Shown one piece after another: positions 51,800 to 63,339 of a stretch of 64,000 nt of DNA. The notes beneath the pieces are model-generated. The model made no database searches. It was not told where the DNA came from and saw only the letters and a list, made by a program, of their open reading frames with translations. A program made the position numbers and the translations under genes. Position 1 is the stretch's first letter. The number at the start of each line of letters is the position of its first letter. The DNA is from Lates calcarifer (lineage: Eukaryota; Chordata; Actinopteri; Centropomidae). The stretch covers positions 11,395,044-11,459,043 of the forward strand of contig NC_066833.1 of the NCBI RefSeq assembly GCF_001640805.2, given 5' to 3'.

Positions 51800-53747
51800 G
51801 TGAGCGGCACACTTGCATCTGGAAACAACATAATCTGCATAGTATGTATGTTTCATTTCTAATAATAAACAGGGCAGTTTTGTTCAACCAGAGTAGAATT
51901 CAAGCTTATCATCGCCACAGTGCTCACCGGTGTTGGTAGGGTGAGATTAATGTGGTTTAGCAGTGACCACATCTATCACCCATGTGGGAATGGGTAGACA
52001 TGGTCAGGCCAGGATAATGATAAAATTAATGAGCATGAGACTTTAAGTGGGAGCAGTCTGGAGTATTTTGTGCAGAGACAATACCCAGTGTCACTCTGAT
52101 TTATGTTAATGCGTGATGCTGGTAACAAATCTGTCCCAATGAGTAAAACAACCCACTTAGAAATAAAACAACCAAAAGAGGTATTGTGTTTTGGTGGTCT
52201 GCCATCCACAAGTACAAGCTTAACCTTGTGCAGTATACATTTGTGTCATGCATTGAACCATAAAGTGAAATAGATTTTTTTGGGGTGTTGTCATGATGGC
52301 ATATATGGGTTGAAAATAGCCGGAGGCCCAACACACCTAGCTGGGGAGAACACCACTGTTGCAGCTTTTAATCAATGTGACTGGTGTCCTACCAGGAATA
52401 AACTGAATATGATTACCCATAAACTTAACTGAACCCAATGCTCACATGCATTAATATTAATTTAGCAGAGAGCGATAGTGGTATGGGGATAACTATGGGG
52501 TTACTGTTAGTTGTAAAAGCTCATGAATATAAATTTCTGATAGAGCTCTCTGAGGCCAGAAGATGAGGAGCAGCAGGGTATGAAAAACATATTAACGTGT
52601 TGAGTGGAAGATTGAAGTTAAAAGTCCGCAGCACAATTTTATTTTTTGTGGGGGGCATGGAGGGGATTTAATCTTGATTTAATCTCTTCTCATTTGCCTC
52701 AGACCAAAGTGAAAGGTATAATATCTTTTATTCTATGTGTACTCCTAACATAAATCTGTTTTTTCGATTTTCATGTCTGCTTGGTTACCCACTTCACAGA
52801 CTCATGTAAAGTACCAAATCGCAGATTATAAAAAGTATGGGATAATTGCAAACCCATTTTTTCCTACTGAGGACATACATACAGGTCATGATTGTATAGT
52901 TTTATTAGTGTGTGTAATGTGATTTTCTTAACCAGCTAGGCACTGTAATGTTTCCTGAGAAAGCAGTAAATAATGTATTTACTCTGGGCTATTTTGAGCT
53001 ACAGATTGATACACGCAGTGAGTATTAATGGCAGTGGGATGGTGTGAAAGTAAACTACAGTTCAAACTACAAAATCTGTGCTACATTGAGAGCCAGGGCA
53101 GACCACTATCAAGGAGGCTGGTCAAAATCCCATCTACCCCCATTCTGATTAGGAGAATAGCTCTTGACTTGAACTTGTATGAAAGTCTGGGATGATTAAG
53201 GGAAATTTTTGAGGGCAGAGCCTGATGTCAGAGAATGTGCACGGTCAGTTAAGATAATAAAGCAGCTTGTCTCTCAGTTTTACCACCATGGACGGTCCTG
53301 CCATGAGTCCAAACAGGAGAGATGGGCTCAAAAAGAGTCAAGTCCACTACCTGAGTTAATGTTAATGTTCTTCAATTTGTTTAAGAGTTTAGAAAATCTT
53401 TTTTTGGATGATTGCTTTGGTGTTGGAGTGAGATCATAACATTTCTTTCTTGTTTTAAGTCTCTGTGTGATTCATGCTTTTTGCCTCTAATGGTGAAGGA
53501 CTCTTCCTCATGGCATACTTGCTACTTTTCTTTTCATTTGTTTTATTTCTGTTTGTGTGTTCCTCAAAAATATTTCAGCTGTTATTCAAGGCCGTATTTG
53601 GAAATGATTTTCCCTCTATTCCTTTTCTTTGTCTCTGTCTTTCCTTGAGGTCTCTTTGGTCTCTTGATGTTTCAACAGTAAAAGATGGAGCAACCAAAAT
53701 AAAGAAATAAAATTGTACTTAGTACCATATTTTCCCTTTCACTCTAG
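51800..53747 (+). other. Intron 5 (1,948 nt)
   Basis: Begins gtgagc, ends cactctag. Contains only short open frames in AT-rich sequence; no repeat family recognised. Confidence 0.88.
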
Positions 53748-54005
53748 ATCCTGGTGACAGCCGTCCAGTGCTTCTCATTGGTGGTTCAGATCGTATTGTT
53801 ATCACCCATCTAAATGGAACAGGCCTCAAGCCCCTGAGGTCTTTGAGTGTAAATGGAACACTGGCATTGGATTTCCAGCACAAGCGGGAGAGTGTATGCT
53901 GGGTCCAGTCTACAGAGTCCTCTGGGCAACTCCGCTGTGCTGAAATGAGGAATCTGCGAGGATTCACACGGGAACAGGAAATAAGAACACAACAAAGTTT
54001 GCAAC
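53748..54005 (+). CDS. lrp1b: lrp1b exon 6: start of YWTD beta-propeller 1
   Basis: This 258-nt phase 1-1 exon has acceptor tccctttcactctag and donor gtatgt. The protein begins DPGDSRPVLLIGGSDRI, the first outer strands of an LRP propeller, followed by LALDF and SVCWVQS, the blade-1 equivalents of the family's 'AIDY...YWxD' pattern. Two N-glycosylation sequons (LNGT and VNGT) are visible. It is the least conserved propeller exon against my memory of human LRP1B (for example LIGGSDRIVITHLNG against LIANFETIEVFYLNG), which is normal for this segment. It joins exon 7 through a split His codon (C|AT). Confidence 0.92.
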
Positions 54006-54066
54006 GTATGTTTTCAGTTCTGTTCATATTGTTTTTATCTTATATACTTCTGTCCTTACTTTCCCG

Positions 54067-54070
<4 letters not shown>

Positions 54071-54102
<32 letters not shown>
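54071..54102 (+). repeat. (TG)16 microsatellite
   Basis: Uninterrupted tg units, 66 nt after the exon 6 donor. TG runs so close to a donor can affect splicing in other genes; no evidence here. Confidence 0.95.
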
Positions 54103-54106
<4 letters not shown>

Positions 54107-54412
54107 CGATTATCTGTTCTCGAATCATGAGTGCAGAATAAAGGATAGCTGTGCATCTTTTCAGCTGAGATACACTATCACCTGGCACTCTCTCACACAA
54201 AGATTCACTCTTCTTTTGCTTTCTCTCTCTCTTTTTCCCCTCATGCTCTAACCTGCAAGCTCTCTCTCTGACTCTTCATTATCTGTGTGTTTGAAGGCAG
54301 GTCAGATTCATGGTTTTGGCAGCACACTTTTCTACTACAGCTGTCCTTCAAACAGACAGCTATAGGAGCTTTGCACTGCTCCTTTTACCTTCACTTAGTT
54401 CGTCTAAGAGGG

Positions 54413-54446
54413 GGATTTTTGTGAGTGTAGAATCTCACAAAAATCC
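54413..54446. repeat. 13-bp perfect hairpin in intron 6
   Basis: ggatttttgtgag (54413-54425) pairs exactly with ctcacaaaaatcc (54434-54446) around an 8-nt loop. Mostly A-U pairs, so moderate stability as RNA. Confidence 0.85.
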
Positions 54447-54954
54447 TGCATCAGAGGTGTCAGGTTAAAGATGTCTGCCCCTTTAGAAGAAAATAATAGA
54501 GACCTGGCAATTCAGAATTCTCATTGACCATGGTTTTAATTTTACTTCGCCAATTTTACACATAAATATCAGTTTACTCGCCGTGTTGAGTACTACTCAG
54601 CTTGTAGAAGCCATTATATGTTGTCTTGTGTGCCTCTTAGGTGCTGTGTTTTGGCTGGGATACTTTTTTTTAAGAGAAACCATGCATTACAAACTGGTGC
54701 TGTGAAGTTGTGGCTAGTGAAAGTCATTAAAATGTGCTAATGAGTTGCATTATAGAAAGTATAGGATCCAGTATATTTGGAGCATAACTAGGGACTAAAA
54801 GTTGGAATAGCTCAGCCTTGTTTTAATATTTATTATTAGCATTTTTTTTATATGTCTTTTTGGTTATCAAAGTGCTGAAAATTGTAAAGTGTGTTATATA
54901 TTTTTATTCAGATGTTTTACACAAGAATCTAAGCCTGGTTTTGTCCCATTGCAG

Positions 54955-55117
54955 ATGTGGAGCAGATGGCCATTGACTGGCTGACAGGAAATTTCTATTT
55001 TGTTGACCAGGTCACTGACAGGATATTTGTCTGTGACCATGGTGGGGACACGTGTGTTACTATCCTACAACTAGACCTCATGAATCCTAAAGGAATAGCT
55101 CTGGATCCTCTCATGGG
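54955..55117 (+). CDS. lrp1b: lrp1b exon 7: YWTD propeller, blade with FYFVD motif
   Basis: This 163-nt exon runs from phase 1 to phase 2, between acceptor gtcccattgcag and donor gtgagt. It encodes [17 protein letters not shown] (a YWTD-repeat core), then DRIFVC, DTCVTI and [10 protein letters not shown], the start of the next blade. The residues VEQ, TGNF and NPKGIALDP agree better with human LRP1 than with human LRP1B as I remember them, while neighbouring exons favour LRP1B. The change to phase 2 is matched exactly by exon 8, which completes a Gly codon (GG|A). Confidence 0.95.
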
Positions 55118-58100
55118 GTGAGTATTCTGCAGCCTATGTAATACACCGTCTCTGAAAGCCCTGTGAGGCTCATTTATCATCATGCATCTTTTGTCAAGGA
55201 AAAAAAATCACAGAAGAAAAAAGAAGAAGAAAAATCCACTATGCATAACAATCGACTTGTCTGGAAGAATGTGAATGAGTTATAATGAAGGGATTTAAAT
55301 GATTCCCTGTCCTTCGACTCAGCCCTTTTCTCTTTGAGCTGTGTAATTGTTGATGTTTCAGACATCTTCTACTGTCTAGACATTCATTTGTATTCACTGA
55401 TTTCACCCCACATCCCTCAGTAGAAAATGGCCTTGCAGGACTTTCCATCGCAGGATTTTTGTGTCTGTAGGGATCACAAAATAACTAAGCAACTGTGGAG
55501 TAAAAATACAGCCACACTGCTCACAGTGAAAAGTGAAACATTTACAGCATGTGACTGACAGTCACATGGATCACAACATTGCAGAACTTTGCAGTTTCCT
55601 GTGTCAACATACAAAAGCACAAAACAGCCAAATAATTTAAATAAATAGCATGCAACAGCTATATCAGAATGTGAACCAGTTAGCAGCAGCTCAGTCTTTT
55701 TTGCACTTTTATTTCCAGTGAGCAACAGAAGAGCAGAGCCATTGTATTACATGGACAGGACAGGACAGGAAAGGCAGCTTGGAGTCAAAGCACGTTTTTA
55801 ATAATAGACCTTTTCTGAGACTCTGGAAATCATGATACACCATAATGTAATAATAATGATACACCTGTTCTGAAAATAAAAAAGTGTGTGTCATTAGTAC
55901 TGGAACTTCTAGCACAGTAATAACCACCTCCTCTTGCTGCTCTGTCACGACCGGCTATCTTATACCTCAGCATATAATTAATTTGAAGGTTGAAAGTGAA
56001 CTACATTGCGTCTTTGTGGTTTTCAAGTTCATAAACTGTACTTTATTAAACAACTTGGGTTACAATTATAAGCCACAGGGTCTAATAAAAATAATTAGCC
56101 ACTGGTTCCTAAATGACATGGACAGTTTTGATTTGGTAGGCAGTGTTTTAGTGTTCTCATTAAATGCTGGTCAGCCACTGAATAACAATATGGCTAATGG
56201 TACAGCTCCCTATGAATCACCTCAGATAAGTAAGGCTGGTTTTTCAGTGGTTTGATGATACACACACACAAGTGCCCATCCCCCCATTGTTTAGAGGTAT
56301 GATAGTATGGATATAGAGTCTGCTGGCTCACAAGGGAGCTACACTTGCAGGCTACTGGCTAGATTGACTGTATAAGACACAGAAGTTTTCTAAGGCTTCT
56401 TCCTGACTCTAATTGGAGAGACATGGTTGTTTCTGTTTCTGTTTTCTGTTTCTGAAAAAGTGAGCCCGAGAGAGGTCTGTCAGCCTCGAGCAATGGAATG
56501 AAAACAAAAGAAATCAAGGAGGTGTTATAGGAGCACAGCGTGAGGAGCAGTGTTTATAGAATATGCTCTGGTTTGGCACTCCATTTTTATTGTTATTTGA
56601 CTTACTGCCTCTCTTACTATCAAGTAAGGCATTTTAACTTTGCTATAGGAAAGCCTTTTGACAGACAACCATTTCCTCTTTTATGGTTCATTGGCTAAAA
56701 TTCTTATCAGGTCTAGAAAGCTGAAGCTTCCTGTGAGTCCCATTTTAGTTTATGCCTGTGATGGAAAAGGATGTATTTTGTTTTTTAGAGTCCACTGCAA
56801 TCGACAAGATTAGTCAAGCTTAGATGATGTGGTATGCTGGATTCACTGGTGTGTTGATCAATGAAAAAATTCAGACTGAAGAATGCCACCTTTTTGTGAG
56901 GAGATGTGTGTTTGTGAGACAACACCCTTAAAATTGCTATATGAGATTGCCTGATATTTATGGCAAGTGAGTGTGTTGCCCCCCTGTAAAAAAAAAGGCA
57001 AAAAAAGGCAGTCTATCTGACCATGACTCATATGACAGATTTAGACCACTCTTGAATTTTGTTCGTACCTATAAAAAGTCTGAGTATGAGAAAATTGGTG
57101 AATGCTACAAATCCCCTCAAACACACTCCTGATTTCATGTGAATCTATCCAACAGTTGCTGTGATATTTAAATGTGGACCAGCTGGAGTGAACTCGCCAT
57201 AACAGCAGTAGTTTCCACTTTATCTGTGTGGGTTGCTGCAATGGGCATGCGGTTCTCGGCAGGCAGTAAGAACTCTGAAAACACCTAACATCGGAGCTGA
57301 GAGCAGGCAAACAGAAACAAGTTGCACTTCCCGATGACACAATAAAAACTGCTTGTGCCAAATCAGTTTGACAGAGCGATGGTCAGTGGGAAAAGTACAA
57401 CAGCAGGCCAACCAATGCTGAAAATACAACACCTGGCCAGTGATGATGAAGCAGATAAAGCCACAGACATTTGCATTTCTAGGGCTGGCCCTGCTGTTGC
57501 AGTCCAGCCAAAATGTATCTGGGGCAGCGTTATATTTCACTGAAGATGTATTTGTTATTGCAGTTATTTTATACACAATAATAGATATCCCAATGCAATA
57601 CCTGAAAATGTCATAGTGCTAAGATGTTGAATGTGGATTACAGAGGTGTTGGTATTTGACTTTATAGAGTCATTTGATTGAATGTAAATATAAAAAAATC
57701 TTTTCATCATATTGTGCATTTTTAACTGTAAAAAAGCAAAAGATTAAAACACTAAAAGATTAAAATACTAAAAGACATACTTTACTCACCTCAAGCCACT
57801 TTCACTGTCAAAGTAAGTGAAAGAATGATTGCGTCAAGGATTTTTTCATAATTTAATTAAAAAACATGAATTTAGAGAAGCTCAGCATATTTCAATAGAG
57901 ATCATGGTTTGTCTTCAAGAGAAAGAAATTCTGCAATACTGTGTGAAAGGTGAAAGGCACTTTCATTTGTCTTGAAATACAGTTTGATAATAACAGCAGA
58001 TACTTAGAGTTGTTCACAAGGTCACAGTCTATGACAATTATCAGAAATGGTTTGTTGTTAAGGTATGTTACAGCCTGTAAACCACAAATCTGAGAAAACA

Positions 58101-61029
58101 GCTACAGGACATCAACTCTTTCCTACCACTGCTGTATGAAATGAACAGTACACTACTTAGAGAAAAATAACCTTAAATTATATAGCTTTTATTGATTGTC
58201 TGTTGTAACTATTCTTTTGTTCCTTTGTGAGACACATACTATTTTTCAGTGGCCCCATGCAGTTCATTTTATCAGAGTTTCTCATTTCCAGAGTCCAATG
58301 AGGATCTCGTTGTGGCTGCAGAATTTACAAGTATAGCGTCAGCACCATCCTAATCCCAGAAAGCTATCATTTGTATGCCACATGGACGTGCACCTGTTTG
58401 GGGAGCTGGGTTCCTTGCTGACGCTGACAGTTTTTTCAGCACAGCCTGGTCTAGGGTTCAGAGGGCAGCCCATCTCTCCCCTGACTTGACTTGTGCAGAT
58501 TAAGTCTGCTTTCCTGCAGCTCTCTGGCTGTAGCTCGTTATCGTTGGGAGCTGATGGAGCTCTGTCCTCACAGTGCTGCAGTAAGACTACATGGCAAGTC
58601 CTCCATGTTAATTACTGTATCTGCAGACCTAGTTTGAACTACATGAAATCTTTACTTATATGTATTGTGTGATGTTATTTAGTCCTTATTATATGAAACA
58701 AATTAGACTATACCTGTTTTTTCCAGAGTTACATGGATACCCTGTGTCTTTTAGAATTGATTCTCAAGCCTTCCTCATGGTTTCTGAGGTACTAAATGGT
58801 TTGGCTCTTCTGTGCATCACACGTTGTCTATCATTTCACATCTACTCACGTACCCTGAGGTCCTCTGCAGCTTGCCTTCTAAATGTCCCCAAAATTACCA
58901 CAAACAAAATGGGAAATGCTGCTTTTATTGCATTTGCTTCCACTTTATGGAGCTTATGTGTATCAGAGAGTAGCCTCAGTGGGCATTTTTAGAAGGCATT
59001 TAAAAACATTCTGATGCATTCTTGTTTTAATTTTGCATTCTATACCACTTTACACATTGTTTTAATTTATTTATATTTTTTTGGACATTGCACTTTTTAT
59101 GTATCTTGACCCAACAGGGAAACAAATGACAAATTATTTGCGTCATTGCATCCCATCATGACTCAACTTAGTGCTCTTGAAGCTTGAGACTTTTTCATCA
59201 GGACAACATTTTTAGGTAGTGCCTTCAAAAAGTGAAATGTGCAATTGTTACAAAAATAATTTATAGAATCATTTGCAGATATGCCACCACAGGTATTAAG
59301 GTTTAGTTTAGTTAAGGTTTAGGCACGAAACTCCTTTAAAAAGATCATGGTCAATGGAAACCACTGGTAGGTAAAGGGTTGAGAACAGTAATGTCTAGTG
59401 TCAAAGTGCTCCATTTTATTGACCCAACTATTCATTTCAACCTTAGATTTAAGATTTGCAGTAGTACTATCCCAGCATCACAGTCCTTCCTCCTTTGCTC
59501 CTGACACACACAAGTTATAATTCACGTGTTCACAAGAGGGACATTAAGAAGAAACATTAATCTGAAGTTTTCTTCAACCAAAGCATTTTAGATTGTTAGA
59601 TGTTGTAACTTTTGTCATCATCCACTCCTTTGGTTCTTGTTGAATTTCGTTCTTTGTCATGCTGGACAGACAGTATACAGTTTGCATTGTGAAAACAATG
59701 AATAGGCTGAAAGCAATACATGGACTTCAACAATTTTTTGGGGGGAAGCTCTCCACATAGGGCCTTAATTGTGAGTAAAAATGGAGCTGAGTGTCTTGAA
59801 AGCAATCCATTTTCACATATATAGCAGGCCCACAGCAGGTGTGTAGCTACAGTTGACAGAGAACTGTGGGCAGGAGTCTTTTGCAGCTGTGTTATAGCTT
59901 CTCTCATTTCCTCAGGAGGGACAAGTATACGTTTGGAGCTGTTGTGGCTGGATGCAGGGGACTGACTGTGGGTAGAGATTTGCTGACATAACCACTCATC
60001 TAATATTAACATCTTGTCATAATTAGAGCCTGTCTATACAGTGAAGTGGCTGGTTTTATTGGAATCTGATCTAACGTATAATGTTTCTATTCATACTGTA
60101 CAGTTACAAGACTCATTCATATCAAAAGCAAAAACAAACTGTTTGAAGATTTTAGCTAGCAGATTAATTAATGAACCAAATTAGCTAATGTTAGGGTAAT
60201 TATCTTGATTATCACTGTATAAGAATTATCAAAAACACAATGTCAGACAGTGTTATTTAATTTTAACATAACCATATTTGGATGCTTACCACAGAGGTTA
60301 TATTTATGTTATTCAAACCTTACAACAAAAATGCTTTGTGGACTAACTGATGTTTTTGGCAAAGGTAGCATGGCAGGTAATGTTTGGCTACTGTTTACTA
60401 CACTGTCAAAGACCTAAACTCAAGTTATTGTTTTAGTTGTAGCAGAGCGGCTCCTGTAGTGGATGTCCCATGATGGATATGCCAGATGCGAATGGAACTT
60501 TATCTTAACTTTGCCTGCAACCTCACAAGAGTAGCTGGTTAATGATATGCTAACTGTTGACTTTGAACATAACTCTAGGTAACTGCTGTGGGTAGTAAGC
60601 TAGTTAGCTGTGCATGCTAGTGTTTACAGCATGCATTAGAGCAGAAATACACTTGTTTGTTCATTCACACTTTTACTTTCAAAATTTTGGAAAAGCTAAA
60701 AAGATACAACCTCACTCTATACAGTCTTACTAGAGGCCTATGTACACCACTTCAACATATGGACCTATCAATACCTCCAATACCATGCTGTGGTGGTTCA
60801 GGTGTCATTTTGTTCGATCAAACGAGGTAAATGCAGCGTCACACAAAACAAGCCAGAATAATGTAAGTTGTCTATTGTAAGGTAAAATATTTCTGTGCAT
60901 ATTGTGGTTGTGGTTTACTTACTGTATATAGAAAAGGATCCAGAGCAAAGAATGAGATTCTGCTCTCCCAATAAAGTGGAAAACATCCTTTCTAGTATCT
61001 AATCCTTTAAACACTCCCACTATCTGCAG
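55118..61029 (+). other. Intron 7 (5.9 kb)
   Basis: Begins gtgagt, ends tatctgcag. Mostly unremarkable AT-rich sequence. The segment 58270-58580 is more GC-balanced and repeat-free, and 59300-59355 holds a copy of a TTAAGG/TTTAGG-type dispersed fish repeat. A 138-codon open frame on the minus strand (59596-60012) is unrecognised and probably chance or transposon debris. Confidence 0.88.
59300..59355 (+). repeat. Dispersed TTAAGG-type repeat, copy 3
   Basis: taaggtttagtttagttaag, gtttaggcacgaaac and aaaagatcatggtcaatgg follow the same block order as the copy at 26376. Confidence 0.55.
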
Positions 61030-61252
61030 AATGCTCTTCTTCACTGACTATGGGAACGTGGCCAAGGTGGAGCGCTGCAACATGGATGGCACGAACCGGA
61101 CACGACTGGTGGATTCTAAAATCGAGCAGCCCACTGCTGTGGCACTGGACGTGGTCAAGAAGCTGGTGTACTGGGCAGACACCTACCTGGATTACATTGA
61201 TGTGGTGGATTATCACGGCAGCAATAGGCACACCATTATCCATGGGAGCCAA
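61030..61252 (+). CDS. lrp1b: lrp1b exon 8: YWTD propeller core blades
   Basis: This 223-nt exon runs from phase 2 to phase 0, between acceptor ccactatctgcag and donor gtgagt. It carries two clear YWTD repeats: [19 protein letters not shown] and [19 protein letters not shown], with the usual outer strand [13 protein letters not shown] between them. NRT is an N-glycosylation sequon. [13 protein letters not shown] and SKxEQP are LRP1B-type; human LRP1 has a different sequence at these points from memory. The exon is richer in G+C than the surrounding intron. The open frame continues about 60 nt past the donor, but a consensus gtgagt and the perfect phase match to exon 9 place the end here. Confidence 0.96.
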
Positions 61253-62866
61253 GTGAGTACCACATTTCACTGCAAGCACGACTTTTTGTCTTCCATGGGC
61301 TTCACATCATAAGGAGCCATTGTGAACAAATGTCATTGGGATTCTGAATAGACAATTGGCTTCTCTTATCAGCACTTTCTCCCTCCTCTCTCCTCATTTG
61401 AGAGACTTGTGATATTGTGACATGAGAAGGTGTTTCTGTGTTAATTTTTAGATTTAGGGCACTGCGCTTTATCACTGCAAGACAGGTGGTAAATTCAGTG
61501 CTTGTTGTCATAATTCACTCTTCATTTTCAGAGAAAGGAATGAAGGTTTATTAACTTGAGGGAACTGAGGCACATGTGGGGGTGTCTTCCAAATGAGCAT
61601 ATGAATAGTCTCTCTCCTGTAGTACACTTTTGAGGCCTTTCATCACAGATTATGAATATTCATTAAATAACCATTTCTAGATATTCAACCTCTATGAGGA
61701 AAGAAAAGCATCTATTTCAAGCACCTTATTGTATATGCAGGTGTTCTTTGCATAAAATTTCCTTCTCTATTAGTTTATTGCCTTGTTAGACAGAGGATCT
61801 TCGTGTCATTGCATCTACATGCCATGCAGCTCCTTTCTGTGCCAACAATATCATTGATCAGAAGTAAATATTTTATATTTATAGTATTTTATTCTTTCAT
61901 TCTATGATTTTTCCATTTGAAGCTGATCATGCTTAAGGATGTATATTTTGTGTCAGTTCCTTTAGATTTGCCTCAATTTCTGCACAGTAGAATATGACAT
62001 TTTAACGTACTCCTCCACTCTCTAAATATCCTCCATTTATATTTACTGTTACAGTCATAATTGAAACTTGATTCTGATTTGCTGGAGTGGTGTGGATTGA
62101 TTTTGTGTAACATGGTTATAATATTACATTGCTTGTAATTGTTGAGCCATGTGTAGCAATCATTTTGCAGGAGGTGGCCTTCCTTGTTGTGATGGCTACA
62201 CACTGAGTTTGAGCTTAATTAAACCTCTCATCTGTTAATTACCACAACCCTGTCTTACCTCTGATGAAGCTGATCATGTCTGGTTGGTTCTGTCATTGTA
62301 TTAAATCCAGTGAGTATGGAATAGCATATTTTACCTGTACTGTAGGTAGAGATGCAAGTATTGTACATGCACATCCTTTGAAGTAGTATGTGTGAAAGTT
62401 CCCATGTAAAAGTAGAGTACTGAAGCAAATTCCACAGAGGGAGATGGTTGAGTGGTTTGTTTGTTATTTATTTATTCTGACGCATGTTTCTTGGTGCCCC
62501 TGATGTTAAGGTGTCACCCCGTGAGCTTAGGTTTACTTCTTGTGAATACAGCTCATCCAGCCATGTCGCTGAATGTGTGGGTGTCAGCCTGCTAAATGTA
62601 GCATGGAGGCTGTGGCGTCAGGGCCAGTGGCTTCCCCATGGAGTCCAGCTTTTGACCCTGTGTGGGCTGCCAAATGTACAGACAGCTCCACTGCTCTCTC
62701 CCATCCCCCTCATGCTTGCTGCATGTTAAAAGATAAAAGTCCTCTCATTAATTTATTTTTGTTATTGTTTTCTTTGTGTTCCTCTTGTGGTTTTACTTAT
62801 TTTTAGCTTCAGGGATGAAGCAACAACAACAAAAAAAAAGCACCATGAATCTTTTTTGTTTTCCAG
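61253..62866 (+). other. Intron 8 (1,614 nt)
   Basis: Begins gtgagt, ends gttttccag. No repeat or gene recognised. An (AAC)n/A-rich stretch lies 30-50 nt before exon 9. Confidence 0.9.
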
Positions 62867-63059
62867 GTGTCGTACATTTATGCATTAGCTGTGTTTGAGG
62901 ACTACCTCTATGCTACCCACTCTGACCCTTCCAAAGGGAGTTCCTCTGTGGAGCTGTTGCAGATCCACAGGTTCAACATCACAGCAGAGAGCAGGACACT
63001 AGCCAGCCTGGGGAATACTAGAGGACTTCGTGTTTTCCACAAACTCACTCAGCCAAAAG
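62867..63059 (+). CDS. lrp1b: lrp1b exon 9: last blades of propeller 1
   Basis: This 193-nt exon runs from phase 0 to phase 1, between acceptor gttttccag and donor gtaaag. It encodes VSYIYALAVFEDYLYATHSD, the closing YWTD-type strand (DYLYAT), then an inserted loop, HRFNITAESR (with an NIT sequon) and GLRVFHKLTQPK, which ends the propeller. The loop after THSD (PSKGSSSVELLQI) is a few residues longer than in human LRP1B from memory and nearer to the LRP1 length. The next intron is only 136 nt, by far the shortest here. Confidence 0.94.
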
Positions 63060-63195
63060 GTAAAGAACATTTTCTATGTAGGTCAACATGTGCAAGTATG
63101 TGTCAGAATCCACCCCATTTTATGACTCACAAGCTGGAGTCTGTGTTAGTACAGAACAAAGATGCTTCATTGGCTTATGATTTCTCTGTCTACAG

Positions 63196-63339
63196 TCAGG
63201 AGTCATGCTTGTGAAATGGATTCATTTGGAAAGCCAGGTGGATGCTCCCATATCTGCCTTCTGAGTGGCAGCTACAAGTCCAGAACCTGCCGCTGTCGTA
63301 CTGGCTACAGCTTGGGCTCTGATGGATGGTCCTGTAAAA
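63196..63339 (+). CDS. lrp1b: lrp1b exon 10: EGF-like domain after propeller 1
   Basis: This 144-nt phase 1-1 exon has acceptor ctctgtctacag and donor gtcagt. It encodes [19 protein letters not shown] and continues through ICLLS and [17 protein letters not shown], a six-cysteine EGF-like module that packs against the bottom of the preceding propeller in LDL-receptor family proteins. VRSHACE opens this module in both LRP1 and LRP1B; CSHICLLS and RTGY/F favour LRP1B. The following exon, which would start the second propeller (a segment around LFLxYGKGRPGI in the family), is not in the last 660 nt of the window. Confidence 0.95.

Larger units (their letters stand above)
54006..54954 (+). other. 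Intron 6 (949 nt)
   Basis: Begins gtatgt, ends cattgcag. Holds a (TG)16 tract at 54071-54102 and a perfect 13-bp hairpin at 54413-54446, listed separately. Confidence 0.9.
14478..63339 (+). other. lrp1b: lrp1b-like gene, nine internal exons (N-terminal ectodomain)
   Basis: Nine exons with consensus AG/GT borders join into one 497-codon open frame. The module order LDLa-LDLa-EGF-cbEGF-YWTD propeller-EGF is the N-terminus of LRP1-type receptors: single-pass endocytic and signalling proteins that bind many extracellular ligands through LDLa clusters and release them in endosomes with help from the propellers. I prefer LRP1B to LRP1 because the second LDLa ends [17 protein letters not shown], the propeller has [14 protein letters not shown], and the last EGF has [11 protein letters not shown] and TRTCRCRTG; all are LRP1B-like as I remember the human proteins. 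Introns of about 18 kb after exons 2 and 3 also fit LRP1B, known for very long introns. Exon numbers assume exon 1 (signal peptide) is upstream. Some zebrafish-like genomes may carry duplicate copies (a/b), which cannot be told apart here. Confidence 0.9.
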
